From assembly GCF_902859825.1 (NCBI RefSeq), contig NZ_CADIKB010000001.1:310001-374000 (forward strand): a stretch of DNA of 64,000 bases. Reading direction: 5' to 3'. Below, piece after piece: positions 34,527 through 43,266 of the stretch. Origin of the DNA: Paraburkholderia phenoliruptrix. Lineage in GTDB: Bacteria > Pseudomonadota > Gammaproteobacteria > Burkholderiales > Burkholderiaceae. The notes under the pieces are model-generated. The model did no database searches. It was not told where the DNA came from and saw only the letters and a program-made list of their open reading frames with translations. The first letter of the stretch is position 1. Every line of letters starts with the position of its first letter. The position numbers and the translations under genes are program-made.

Positions 34527-35822
34527 GTGAGCCAGCACTTCGACGTCATCGTAGCCGGCGCGGGTCCGGCGGGCCTACATGCCGCGCTCGTGTCGGCCGG
34601 CGAGGGCGCGCGCGTCGCGTTGCTCGACGACAACCCGCGCGCCGGCGGCCAGATCTGGCGTCAAGGGCCAGGCAGTGTGGCGCAGGCGCCGCTCGTCAAC
34701 CTGCTCGCCGATCTTTCCCGCCGCGCCAACTTCACTCATTTTCCGTCGACGCGCGTCATCGCGCCGCTTGCGCCGCGCGGGCTGCTGGTCGAATCGGCGG
34801 AACACGGCGGGCTGCGCATGACCTACGGGCGGCTGATTCTGGCGACGGGCGCGCGCGAGCGCTTGCTGCCGTTCGCCGGCTGGACCTTGCCCGGCGTGAC
34901 GGGCGCAGGCGCGCTGCAGGCGCTGATCAAGGGCGGCATGCCGGTGCGCGGCGAACGCGTCGTGATTGCCGGCAGCGGTCCGTTGCTGATCGCCGCATTG
35001 AGCACCGCGCGCGCGGCGGGGGCGCGCGTGCTCGCGGTGGTGGAGCAGGCGCCGGCTGCGCGCGTTGCGCGCTTTGGCGCTTCGCTGCTGCGCGAACCGG
35101 CGAAGCTGCGGCAGGCCGTCGGCATGACGCGCGGCTTCGCCGGCGTCTCTTATTGGACCAGCAGCTTGGTCGAGGCCGCGCATGGCGCGGGCCATGTGCA
35201 ACAGGTCACGATCCGGCGCGGCGAGCGCAGGGTGACGCTCGATTGCGAGCGCGTCGCGTGCGGCTTCGGATTGGTGCCGAACGTCGCACTTGCGCAAGCG
35301 CTGGGTTGTGCGATCGACGAAGCGGGCGCCATTGCTGTCGATGACGCCCAGCGGACTTCGGTCGACGGTGTGTTTGCGGCGGGCGAATGCACCGGCGTGG
35401 GCGGCGCGGAACTCGCCGGGGTCGAGGGCGAGATCGCGGGGTGGGGGGCGAGCGGCGGCAGCGTGAGTGGCGTGAGTCGCGCGAGCGGCGCCCTGCAAGC
35501 CCGGCGCGCGCGCTGGCGCCGCTTCGCGGCATGCGTCGAATCCGCCTTCGCATTGCAACCGGCCGCCTGCACGCCACCCTCCGACGGCACGCTGCTATGC
35601 CGCTGCGAAGATGTCACGCTCGGCGAAGTGCGCGCATTCGGCACCTGGCGCGACGCGAAGCTGCACACCCGCTGCGGAATGGGCGCGTGCCAGGGAAAGA
35701 TTTGCGGCACCGCGGCGAGCGTGTACTTCGGCTGGCCGTCCGCCGCGCCGCGTCCGCCGTTCAGCCCAACGCAAATCGGCACGCTGATGGCGGCCGCTGC
35801 AGAGGCGCCGCAAGGCGAATGA
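34527..35822 (+). CDS. lhpE: NAD(P)/FAD subunit of D-hydroxyproline dehydrogenase (LhpE type)
   Basis: A 431-residue pyridine-nucleotide-type flavoprotein related to HcnB/OoxA. The FAD site is FDVIVAGAGPAGLHAA directly after the chosen start, and the second Rossmann motif is VVIAGSGPLLIAAL. The C-terminal BFD-like [2Fe-2S] domain has LCRCEDVTLGEV and TRCGMGACQGKICG. The start is GTG at 34527 with AGGTGG upstream; an ATG at 34437 would add 30 low-quality residues. The long gap from lhpF is unusual for this tightly packed block. Confidence 0.83.
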   Translation: MSQHFDVIVAGAGPAGLHAALVSAGEGARVALLDDNPRAGGQIWRQGPGSVAQAPLVNLLADLSRRANFTHFPSTRVIAPLAPRGLLVESAEHGGLRMTYGRLILATGARERLLPFAGWTLPGVTGAGALQALIKGGMPVRGERVVIAGSGPLLIAALSTARAAGARVLAVVEQAPAARVARFGASLLREPAKLRQAVGMTRGFAGVSYWTSSLVEAAHGAGHVQQVTIRRGERRVTLDCERVACGFGLVPNVALAQALGCAIDEAGAIAVDDAQRTSVDGVFAAGECTGVGGAELAGVEGEIAGWGASGGSVSGVSRASGALQARRARWRRFAACVESAFALQPAACTPPSDGTLLCRCEDVTLGEVRAFGTWRDAKLHTRCGMGACQGKICGTAASVYFGWPSAAPRPPFSPTQIGTLMAAAAEAPQGE

Positions 35823-36001
35823 CCCCCGCGACTTGTCGCCGCCACGTGCTCATTGCCGCCGCCACGCGCTTATTGTCGGCGCATGCGGCTTTATAATCGA
35901 CGGCGCATGCAATGCGAATCGAATGATCGCAGGCCACGCGTCAAGGCAGCAGCGCTCGCCGCTGTGCCTTACACACGGCTCGGATCCACGGGACCCGCAC
36001 G

Positions 36002-36769
36002 ATGAACACGCTGGCTCATCAATTCTCACCTGACGAAGCAACCCTGTCCGGCATGCTCGCGCATTTCAGGCAGCTCGAGCCCGTGTTCGACGCGCTGCCC
36101 GACGTCGTCTTTTTCGTGAAGGACGCCGACGCGCGCTACGCGCTCGTGAACCGCACGCTTGCTTCGCGCTGCGGTTTCAAGGACAAGGCGGCGCTGCTCG
36201 GCAAGACCGCCGAGGACGTGTTTCCGCGCCGCTTCGGCCGCATTTACACGGCGCAGGACGAGGGCGTCATTCATGTCGGCAATCAGATGACCGATCAGCT
36301 GGAGTTACATCTTTATCCCGGACGTCAGCCTGGCTGGTGTCTGACGAGCAAGCAGCCGTTGCGCGACGCGGCAGGCAAAGTGGTCGGGCTCGCCGGTATT
36401 TCGCGCGATCTGAAGGCGGACGAAAGCAGTCATCCCGCTTACAGCAGGCTCGCCGCGGTGGTGCAGTTCATCCAGGACAACTACGTGCAGCCGTTGAACC
36501 TCAAACAATTGGCTGCGATGGCGGATATGTCGGTCGCGCAGCTGGAGCGCTATTTCCACAAGGTGTTTCACCTGACGCCGCGCCAGGTGCTGCTGAAGAC
36601 GCGGCTCGACGCCGCCACCGCGCTGCTGCTGTCGCACGATAAGGTCACCGACGTCGCCGCGCTATGCGGCTACACCGATCACAGCGCCTTTACGCGGCAA
36701 TTCAAGGCGACGGTCGGCGTCACGCCGACCGAATACCGGATGCTGTTGCACAGCACGTCGAGGAACTGA
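36002..36769 (+). CDS. lhpR: AraC-family regulator with N-terminal PAS domain
   Basis: A 255-residue regulator. Residues about 25-135 form a PAS-like sensor (LEPVFDALPDVVFFVKDADARYALVN, ending QPLRDAAGKVVGLAGISRDL). Residues 150-250 carry the double helix-turn-helix of AraC proteins (LAAMADMSVAQLERYFHKVF and TDHSAFTRQFKATVGVTP). It lies downstream of the hydroxyproline genes in the same direction, the usual place of LhpR, so it likely activates the locus in response to hydroxyproline. The symbol is by context. Confidence 0.82.
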   Translation: MNTLAHQFSPDEATLSGMLAHFRQLEPVFDALPDVVFFVKDADARYALVNRTLASRCGFKDKAALLGKTAEDVFPRRFGRIYTAQDEGVIHVGNQMTDQLELHLYPGRQPGWCLTSKQPLRDAAGKVVGLAGISRDLKADESSHPAYSRLAAVVQFIQDNYVQPLNLKQLAAMADMSVAQLERYFHKVFHLTPRQVLLKTRLDAATALLLSHDKVTDVAALCGYTDHSAFTRQFKATVGVTPTEYRMLLHSTSRN

Positions 36770-36779
36770 CGCTCGGCTT

Positions 36780-37109
36780 ATGGCTCGCCGCAAGCATCAT
36801 TATTACGTGTACGTCGTCGTGCTCGACGACAAGGTCTGGAACGAGGCGCGTTTTCGCCGCGCGAATCCGGATTACCGGTTCGACAAGCCGTGCGTGTATG
36901 TGGGGATGACCGGGCTCGATCCCGATCTGCGTTTCGACCGGCACAAGGCCGGCATTCAGGCGAATCGCTATGTGCGCGATTACGGCTTGCGCCTCGTGCC
37001 CGAGCTGTATGAAGTGTTCAATCCGATGCCGTATCGCGGCGCACAGGAAATGGAAGTGGAACTGGCAATCGGGCTGCGCGAAGCGGGATACGGTGTATGG
37101 CAGGCGTAA
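36780..37109 (+). CDS. small GIY-YIG-like protein
   Basis: A 109-residue single-domain protein whose pattern resembles GIY-YIG nucleases: YYVYVVVLDD near the N terminus stands for the GIY strand, CVYVGMTGLDPDLRF (residues 38-52) for the YIG strand and basic loop, and an acidic helix GAQEMEVELAIGL near residues 88-100 could supply the catalytic glutamate. A 20-residue insertion separates the two strands, longer than usual. It starts only 11 bases after the AraC gene, with no clear ribosome site. It has no partner domain, so a DNA-repair or stand-alone nuclease role is a guess. Confidence 0.6.
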   Translation: MARRKHHYYVYVVVLDDKVWNEARFRRANPDYRFDKPCVYVGMTGLDPDLRFDRHKAGIQANRYVRDYGLRLVPELYEVFNPMPYRGAQEMEVELAIGLREAGYGVWQA

Positions 37110-37115
37110 GCGGCG

Positions 37116-37376
37116 TTATTTGACGCCGAGTCCGCGCAGCACGGCATTGCCCTCGGGCGTCAGGCGGATGCGCGCGCCGCCCGCTTCGTTTGAAATCGTT
37201 TCGATCAAGCCCGCTTCGTGCAGTTGCGGAATCTCGGGTTTCGCGGATGCGTCGATCGGCGCGTGCAGCAGGAGCAGCAGCGTCGCCAGTTCGTGATGGC
37301 TCAGCAGGCGGCGCAGGATGGTGGGGCGCCTCGCCGGCGCCGCGGTGTCGTTGCTATGCTGTTCGGGCTGGTTCAT
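37116..37376 (-). CDS. small winged-helix-like hypothetical protein
   Basis: An 86-residue protein I do not recognise as a named family. The C-terminal part (LSHHELATLLLLLHAPIDA, then QLHEAGLIETI, then ARIRLTPEGNAVLRGLG) looks like a small winged-helix fold with a MarR-like wing. GAGGTG lies 7 bases before the ATG. It converges with the GIY-YIG-like gene, 6 bases between the stops. DNA binding is plausible but unproven. Confidence 0.65.
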   Translation of the reverse strand: MNQPEQHSNDTAAPARRPTILRRLLSHHELATLLLLLHAPIDASAKPEIPQLHEAGLIETISNEAGGARIRLTPEGNAVLRGLGVK

Positions 37377-37540
37377 GGTGCGCACCTCGTGCGGTAGTGT
37401 CCGAGGCATGATGGGGACGAAGTCTTAAACGATTCTTAAGAAGCATTGTCCTGTAACACCGTGACACGAAGATGGCACCAGCGTCGCACCGGCGCGCCTT
37501 GCCAACCCTTGACAGCCGGCTTCCCGCCGCGTTGCAACGC

Positions 37541-37873
37541 TTACGGCGCGCAGGTTTTCGCGGCGCTTTCGATCCACAGATTGTTGGCGTGGCGCTTGCC
37601 CGCGTAGAAGCGGTAAGTGGTCGCTCCATTGTCGCTGCGCACCTTGATGACGTTCGAATCGCCGAAGTCGAGCATCTGGCCTTGCGGGATCGACGTGGAT
37701 TTGAACGCGGCGTCGTGGTTGGAGGCCAGTTGCGTCAGGCAGGCCACGACGTCGTTGACCGAGCGCTGCGTGGTGGTGTCTGTGACCGGCTCGCCGGCAT
37801 CCGGGTTCTTCTGAAAGTAGGCGCAAGCGCTGAGAAGGAGGGGAACTGACAGGACTACGGCAAACTTCTTCAT
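37541..37873 (-). CDS. hypothetical lipoprotein
   Basis: A 110-residue secreted protein with a clear lipobox (VVLSVPLLLSACAYF, lipid cysteine C17). The mature part contains VNDVVACLTQLASNHDAAFK and ends with a cysteine-containing tail (AAKTCAP), giving two cysteines that could form a disulfide. AGGAG lies 5-7 bases before the ATG. No family is recognised. It is a stand-alone gene; the 305 bases upstream must carry its promoter. Confidence 0.78.
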   Translation of the reverse strand: MKKFAVVLSVPLLLSACAYFQKNPDAGEPVTDTTTQRSVNDVVACLTQLASNHDAAFKSTSIPQGQMLDFGDSNVIKVRSDNGATTYRFYAGKRHANNLWIESAAKTCAP

Positions 37874-38178
37874 ATCTCTCCTGGCGTTGGATTCGGCCGG
37901 CGGTGTGGGCGGGCGGACCCGAGGCTGCGCGAGCGCTCCCGTCGCAAACACCGCTGCGACCGGACCGGCGACACAGCCGCGCGGCGCGGACCGCAAGTCA
38001 GGCCTCATTATATCGGGCGATGGCTCGCCTTCAGCCGATAGCGCACGGCCCGTGCCTGAATGAGGGAGAGCCTGAGCGGCTGAGGGGTGGAAGCTTGCGC
38101 GGTTCAGGGCCGAGGCCGGCAAGCGGCCAGCGTTAAGCCGCAATCGTCAAGCCGCGGCCAACCACCCCAGTCCGCCGC
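37874..38178. other. 305-base spacer
   Basis: This lies between the lipoprotein start and the quiC-type stop, both on the minus strand. It is GC-rich throughout. I see no clear promoter boxes, hairpin with a T-run or small gene. Confidence 0.45.
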
Positions 38179-40062
38179 CTATCTCCGCCGCTGCGCCTGC
38201 GCCGCGAGCCGCACCGCCGCATTGCCCGCGCCGTAGCCGTCATAACCGCCGCGCCGCTCGACGATTTCCATGAAAAAGCGCTGGTCCAGCTGCTCCGTGT
38301 AAGCGTGGAAAAACTCCCCGCCGCGCTCGTCGCGGTCATAGAGGATGTTGTGCTCGCGCAGCGCGTCCAAAGTGTCGTCCGGCAACGCGTAGCGGGCGGC
38401 AAGGTCGTCGTAGTAATTACGCGGGATGCGCAGCACGGGCAAACCATCGGCGACGAATTCGGGAATCGCGCTGAAGATGTCGCTCGTGCTGAAGGCCACG
38501 TGATTGAGCCCCGAGCCGTGATAAGTATGCAGCGCCTCGGCCACCGCCGTATGGTGATCCACCGACGCATTCAGCACCACGCGGACCGAGCCGTCGCGGC
38601 TGCGCAGCGCGCGGCTGCGCACGAGTCCATACGGATCGGGCACGAGCACGCCCGGCTCGGCCTCGAAGCCGAAGGCGGTGCGCAGAAACAGCACCCACGT
38701 ATCCAGCGAATTCGCCGGCACCGCAAGACACACGTGATCGATGCGGCTAAGCGGGCCCACTTCCGCCGGGCCGTTAATGTCCGTAAGGATGAAGTCGGCT
38801 TCGAACAACGTCGGCTGATCCGGCGTTTCGTCGACGAAATAATTGAGGCTGCCGTCGGGCGCCTGCACCGCGGGCAGCACCCGTTCGTTCGGGCCGACCT
38901 GGCCGGAAAAAGGCGCGTAGCCGAAGCCTGCTGCGCGCTCGAACGCCTGCCTCGCGTCGTCGACACGAAACGCCGACGCGCACAGCGACAAACCATGCTG
39001 CTGGAAAAACGCATTGGCAAACGAATCGGGCTCGGCGTTCAGCACGATCGACGCGGCGCCGTGCTGATACAGCGTGACATCTTTCGAACGATGCTGGCCC
39101 GCCTGGCGAAAACGCAGCTTGCCGAGCCAGTCGGCGAGATGTGCGCGCGTGGTGTGATCCACGGCGAATTCGAGGAACTGATAGCCGACGTGCGCGGGCG
39201 CCGCCGGCGGCTCGTAAAGCTCGCCGACGGGTTGCCGCGAGGTTTCAAGCAGCGCACGCGCCTGCTCCTCGAGAAACAGAAGCGAACGATGTCCGTCCGC
39301 CGCGGTGATCGTGGTCGGCGCGGCGCGGAAACCGTCGTTGAAAATTTCCAGCGAAAGCGGGCCCGTGTAGCCCGATTTGACGACCTGGGCGGTGAAGTTC
39401 GCGACGTCGAAGTCGCCCTGACCGGGAAAACAGCGGTAGTGGCGGCTCCATTCGAGCACGTCCATTGCAAGCTTCGGGGCGTCGGCGATCTGCACGAATG
39501 CGATGCGTTCGCCTGGAATATCCGCGATGCCCTCAACGGTGTCGTTGAGCGACAGCGTGTGGAAGCTGTCGAGCACGAGCCCGAGGTTCGGATGGTTCAC
39601 CGCGTTCACGAGCTTCCACGCGTGCCGGTAGGTCTTGACGTGCTTGCCCCACGCGAGCGCTTCGTAACCCGCGATCACGCCGGCCGCTTGTGCCGCCTGC
39701 GCGAGCGCGCCGAGCTGGTCGGTCATCAGCGCGTCGTCGCAGAGGGTGTCCGGCGACACGTTGCTGCACACCAGAATGCGGTCCGTGCCCAGTTCGTGCA
39801 TGACGTCGAATTTGCGTTTCGCCCGGTCCAGGTTGCGCGCGAGACGCTCGGCGCTCACGCCGTCGAAATCGCGGAACGGCTGGAACAGCATGATTTTCAG
39901 GCCGAGATCTTCGGCGATGCGCCGTACGTCGGCGGGCGAGCCGTCGAAATACAGCAGATCGTTTTCGAAGATCTCGACACCCTCGAAGCCCGCCGCCTGG
40001 ATCGCGGTCAGCTTCTCGACGAGGGTGCCGCTGATCGACACGGTGGCAATCGAACGTTGCAT
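38179..40062 (-). CDS. quiC: 3-dehydroshikimate dehydratase fused to HPPD-like domain (QuiC1 type)
   Basis: A 627-residue two-domain enzyme converting 3-dehydroshikimate to protocatechuate. Residues 1-280 form the AP-endonuclease-2/sugar-isomerase barrel with likely metal ligands in AGYEALAWGKH, LVLDSFHTL, FVQIADAP and LSLEIFND. Residues about 300-615 form a 4-hydroxyphenylpyruvate dioxygenase-like pair of vicinal-oxygen-chelate modules that keep the H/H/E metal triad (IDHVCLAV, LNHVAFST, FFMEIVERRGG). This fusion matches Pseudomonas QuiC1. AGGAG lies 7 bases before the ATG. It is divergent from the aroQ-aroE-MFS genes, together making a quinate/shikimate catabolic locus. Confidence 0.9.
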   Translation of the reverse strand: MQRSIATVSISGTLVEKLTAIQAAGFEGVEIFENDLLYFDGSPADVRRIAEDLGLKIMLFQPFRDFDGVSAERLARNLDRAKRKFDVMHELGTDRILVCSNVSPDTLCDDALMTDQLGALAQAAQAAGVIAGYEALAWGKHVKTYRHAWKLVNAVNHPNLGLVLDSFHTLSLNDTVEGIADIPGERIAFVQIADAPKLAMDVLEWSRHYRCFPGQGDFDVANFTAQVVKSGYTGPLSLEIFNDGFRAAPTTITAADGHRSLLFLEEQARALLETSRQPVGELYEPPAAPAHVGYQFLEFAVDHTTRAHLADWLGKLRFRQAGQHRSKDVTLYQHGAASIVLNAEPDSFANAFFQQHGLSLCASAFRVDDARQAFERAAGFGYAPFSGQVGPNERVLPAVQAPDGSLNYFVDETPDQPTLFEADFILTDINGPAEVGPLSRIDHVCLAVPANSLDTWVLFLRTAFGFEAEPGVLVPDPYGLVRSRALRSRDGSVRVVLNASVDHHTAVAEALHTYHGSGLNHVAFSTSDIFSAIPEFVADGLPVLRIPRNYYDDLAARYALPDDTLDALREHNILYDRDERGGEFFHAYTEQLDQRFFMEIVERRGGYDGYGAGNAAVRLAAQAQRRR

Positions 40063-40377
40063 GTACAGCTCCTGCGAAGACAGTCGGGCGGCTAGCACGG
40101 ATATGCGTTGCGGCGCTGCGGAGGGCCTTTCCGGCCTTTCCGGCCGCCATGTTGCGATGCGCAAAATGGGCCAGTTCGTTACTTCGACAGCAAGAGGCGG
40201 GCCAGAATTTCCCAAGATATGCGCATTTTCGGACAGTCTATACAAACTAACTAGATGGTACAAATTCGTATAAACCCCGAATGACGGCGCCGGCCGATGC
40301 GCGCACACTTCGCCATACGTTGAGAAGCGTTATGAGTTTCCGGCCGTCGCTTCTGGTTCTATCCGATCGAGACAATC
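40063..40377. promoter_or_regulatory. divergent control region of the quinate/shikimate locus
   Basis: This 315-base spacer separates quiC and aroQ. The AT-rich part is at 40237-40275. It contains two TACAAA copies 18 bases apart (40241-40246 and 40259-40264) and TATAC/GTATA ends enclosing them. These are plausible promoter or TetR-operator elements; exact boxes are not clear. Confidence 0.4.
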
Positions 40378-40833
40378 ATGACTTTTGCGTCCGTACTGGT
40401 CCTCAATGGACCGAACCTCAATCTGCTCGGCACACGCGAGCCGGCCATCTACGGCTCCGAAACGCTCGACGACGTCGCCCGGCTTTGCCGCGACGCGGGC
40501 GAGCGCCTCGACCTGGCAGTCGATTTCTGCCAGTCGAACGCCGAGCACCAACTGATCGACTGGCTGCACGCGGCGCGCACCAAGGTCGACGGAATTGTCA
40601 TCAACCCGGCTGCGTTCACGCACACCTCGGTCGCGATCGCCGACGCGCTCTCTGCCATTCAGAAGCCCGTGATCGAAGTCCACATTTCGAACGTGCATCG
40701 GCGCGAAGCGTTCCGCCATCACTCGTATGTCTCGGCGGTGGCGGAGGGGATCATCGTCGGTTGCGGTACGCAAGGCTATGTGCTCGCGCTCGAGCGAATG
40801 GCGACCCTCCTTAAGAATAGGGCGGCCAAATGA
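40378..40833 (+). CDS. aroQ: type II 3-dehydroquinate dehydratase
   Basis: A 151-residue type II dehydroquinase, full length. The signatures are [21 protein letters not shown] with the catalytic tyrosine, [13 protein letters not shown], and [18 protein letters not shown]. It interconverts 3-dehydroquinate and 3-dehydroshikimate. In this locus it would run in the catabolic direction, feeding QuiC. The ATG overlap with the dehydrogenase gene (ATGA) shows coupling. A second, biosynthetic aroQ would be expected elsewhere in the genome. Confidence 0.95.
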   Translation: MTFASVLVLNGPNLNLLGTREPAIYGSETLDDVARLCRDAGERLDLAVDFCQSNAEHQLIDWLHAARTKVDGIVINPAAFTHTSVAIADALSAIQKPVIEVHISNVHRREAFRHHSYVSAVAEGIIVGCGTQGYVLALERMATLLKNRAAK

Positions 40834-41756
40834 ACATGCCAGCGAAGACGCCTGCGGACACGCCAATGAGCGCAAAAACGGCCGCGCAGGCCACTGCCGG
40901 ATCCTATCTGGTCGGGCTGATCGGCGCGGGCATCGGCGGCTCGCTGAGCCCCGCGATGCATGAGGAAGAAGGCAGCCGGCTCGGCTTGCATTACGTGTAC
41001 CGCCGCATCGACCTCGAAGCATTGAAGCTCGACGTATCGGCACTGCCAGAGTTGCTGCTTGCCGCCGAACGAATGGGATTCAACGGTCTGAACATTACCT
41101 ACCCGTGCAAGCAGGCGGTCATTCCTCTACTCGACGAATTGTCCGACGATGCCCGCGCGCTCGGAGCCGTCAACACGGTGCTTTTCGAGGACGGCAAGCG
41201 CATCGGCTACAACACGGACTGGTCCGGCTTCGCCCGCGCGTTTCAACGCGGCCTGCCCGACGTCTCGCTCGAACGCGTCGTGCAACTGGGCGCGGGCGGC
41301 GCCGGCGCCGCGGTGGCGCATGCGGCGCTCGCCATGGGCGCACAAACGCTCACGCTGTTCGACGTCGATGCGGCGCGAGCCGCAGCGCTTGCCGCGGAAT
41401 TGCAAAAACGTTTCGCAGACCGAACTGTCAGCGCGGGCGCGTCGACAGATGCTGCGCTCGGCGCAACGCTCGCCGCCGCGAACGGCCTCATTCACGCCAC
41501 GCCCACCGGCATGGCCAAGCTGCCGGGCCTGCCGTTGCCGGCGCAATTGCTGCATCGCGATCTGTGGGTCGCGGACATCGTCTATTTCCCGATTCGCACG
41601 GCGCTATTGCAGGCAGCCGAAGCGCTCGGCTGCCGCACGTTGTCGGGCGGCGGCATGGCGGTGTACCAGGCAGTCGACGCCATGCGCATTTTCACGGGGC
41701 TGGAGCCCGATGCCGAGCGCGTCTATACGCATTTCCAGTCGCTGCTGGAACGCTAA
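40830..41756 (+). CDS. aroE: quinate/shikimate dehydrogenase (AroE family)
   Basis: A 308-residue member of the shikimate dehydrogenase family, with a 25-residue N-terminal extension. Substrate-site residues include SLSP near 38-41, catalytic K94 (ITYPCKQ) and D130 (YNTDWSGF). The nucleotide site is [11 protein letters not shown], followed by D178 at the end of the next strand (LFDVD), where NADP-dependent biosynthetic AroE has an Arg/Thr-type pocket. An aspartate there favours NAD, as in catabolic quinate/shikimate dehydrogenases. It is coupled to aroQ and followed after 59 bases by a transporter gene. The symbol marks the family; a catabolic name would fit better. Confidence 0.87.
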   Translation: MNMPAKTPADTPMSAKTAAQATAGSYLVGLIGAGIGGSLSPAMHEEEGSRLGLHYVYRRIDLEALKLDVSALPELLLAAERMGFNGLNITYPCKQAVIPLLDELSDDARALGAVNTVLFEDGKRIGYNTDWSGFARAFQRGLPDVSLERVVQLGAGGAGAAVAHAALAMGAQTLTLFDVDAARAAALAAELQKRFADRTVSAGASTDAALGATLAAANGLIHATPTGMAKLPGLPLPAQLLHRDLWVADIVYFPIRTALLQAAEALGCRTLSGGGMAVYQAVDAMRIFTGLEPDAERVYTHFQSLLER

Positions 41757-41815
41757 CCGGTAGCGCACGCCGGTAAATGACGGATACCTAATCAGTTAGA
41801 GGAGACAAACATCCC

Positions 41816-43189
41816 ATGCCCCAACCGATCCAATCCAGCCCGGCGGACGCCCAGCGTCACCCCGGCGCCAATGCGGCCGCGAGCACGGCGCGCCGCTCGA
41901 ACGCGCGTTATCAGATACTCGGGCTGCTCGCCGTCGGCACGATGATCAACTATCTGGACCGCACGGTGCTCGGCATTGCCGCGCCGCAGTTGACGAAGGA
42001 ACTCGGCATCAACGCCGCGATGATGGGCCTGCTGTTTTCGGTGTTCTCGTGGAGCTACGTGGCCTCGCAGATTCCGGGCGGCCTTTTTCTCGACCGTTTC
42101 GGCAGCAAGCTGACCTATTTCCTCTCGATGACCTTCTGGTCCCTTTGCACGCTCGCGCAGGGACTCGTGCATGGCATTGCAGGGCTGTTCGTATTCCGTC
42201 TGGGTCTGGGCGTCTCCGAAGCACCGTGCTTTCCGACCAACAGCCGCGTGGTGGCGACCTGGTTCCCGCAGAGCGAACGCGCGATGGCGACGGGCACCTA
42301 CACGGTCGGCGAATACATCGGTCTCGCGTTTTTCAGCCCGTTCCTGTTCATGCTGATGGGCGCATTCGGCTGGCGTTCGCTGTTCTATGTGGTTGGCGGC
42401 GTGGGGATCGTGTTCGGTCTTATCTGGTGGTTGCTGTATCGCGAACCGCGCGAGCATCCGTCGGCGAATCAGGCCGAGCTCGACTATATCGAAGCAGGCG
42501 GTGGTCTCACGCAACGGCACACCGGCGCCGCTGCAAGCAGCGCGGCAGCGCCCGCGAAAAGCGGCTTCGAATGGCGCACCATCGGCCGCCTGCTCAAGCA
42601 TCGGCAACTGACGGGCATCTGTCTCGGCCAGTTCGCCGGCAACTCGACGCTCGTGTTCTTTCTCACCTGGTTCCCGACCTACCTCGCGACGGAACGCCAT
42701 ATGGGCTGGCTCAAGATCGGCTTCTTCGCGATCATGCCGTTCATTGCGGCTTCGATCGGCGTGATGTTCGGCGGGCTCTTTTCCGACTGGCTGCTGCGCC
42801 GCGGCAAGTCGCCGAACGTTGCGCGCAAGCTGCCGATCATCGCCGGTTTGCTGCTCGCGTCGACAATCATTCTCGCGAACTATGTGCAAAGCAACGTGGC
42901 GGTGATTGCCATCCTCTCCGTGGCGTTTTTCGCGCAAGGCATGGCGGCGCTCGGCTGGACCTTGGTATCGGACATCGCGCCTGAAGGCCTGCTCGGCGTG
43001 ACCGGCGGCATCTTCAACTTCGCCGCGAATCTGGCCGGCATCGTGACGCCGCTCGTGGTGGGCTTCATCGTCGCGGCGACGGGGTCGTTTGTCGGCGCAC
43101 TCGTGTTTATCGGCGTGATCGCGCTGATCGGCGCGCTGTCGTACATCTTCATTGTCGGCGACATCAAGCGGATCGTGCTGGTGGACTGA
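41816..43189 (+). CDS. MFS transporter, ACS-type, likely quinate/shikimate uptake
   Basis: A 457-residue 12-helix major facilitator of the anion:cation symporter type. Helix 1 carries GTMINYLDRTVLGIAAPQL, motif A is LFLDRFGSKLTYF, and RLGLGVSEAPCFPTNSRVV is typical of the family. A 28-residue polar N terminus precedes helix 1. The ribosome site AGAGGAG is a little far from the ATG (about 11 bases). Being the third gene after aroQ and aroE, it is the likely importer of quinate or shikimate. It ends at a bidirectional terminator shared with the TetR gene. Confidence 0.88.
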   Translation: MPQPIQSSPADAQRHPGANAAASTARRSNARYQILGLLAVGTMINYLDRTVLGIAAPQLTKELGINAAMMGLLFSVFSWSYVASQIPGGLFLDRFGSKLTYFLSMTFWSLCTLAQGLVHGIAGLFVFRLGLGVSEAPCFPTNSRVVATWFPQSERAMATGTYTVGEYIGLAFFSPFLFMLMGAFGWRSLFYVVGGVGIVFGLIWWLLYREPREHPSANQAELDYIEAGGGLTQRHTGAAASSAAAPAKSGFEWRTIGRLLKHRQLTGICLGQFAGNSTLVFFLTWFPTYLATERHMGWLKIGFFAIMPFIAASIGVMFGGLFSDWLLRRGKSPNVARKLPIIAGLLLASTIILANYVQSNVAVIAILSVAFFAQGMAALGWTLVSDIAPEGLLGVTGGIFNFAANLAGIVTPLVVGFIVAATGSFVGALVFIGVIALIGALSYIFIVGDIKRIVLVD

Positions 43190-43217
43190 GCACGCGCTTT
43201 TAAGCAACAGCAAAAAG

Positions 43218-43251
43218 AAACGGGACGTGGCGCAGGCCACGTCCCGTTTTT
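43218..43251. terminator. bidirectional intrinsic terminator
   Basis: A perfect 14-bp stem (left arm 43218-43231, right arm 43236-43249) with a GCAG loop is followed by TT on the plus strand and by CTTTTT on the minus strand. It separates the convergent transporter and TetR genes. Confidence 0.9.
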
Positions 43252-43266
43252 CATCTGCTCGCGCTT

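Noticed and set aside
38305..40095. Open frame of 596 codons antisense to the quiC-type gene
   Set aside because: Compositional shadow of the real gene; Arg/His-rich without recognisable domains.
40123..40146. Tandem CTTTCCGGC repeat upstream of quiC
   Set aside because: Only about two copies, short, and easily explained by chance in GC-rich DNA.
41786..41800. CTAATCAGTTAG before the quinate/shikimate transporter as a TetR operator
   Set aside because: The self-complementary arms are only four bases and the element is not clearly repeated in the quiC-aroQ spacer.
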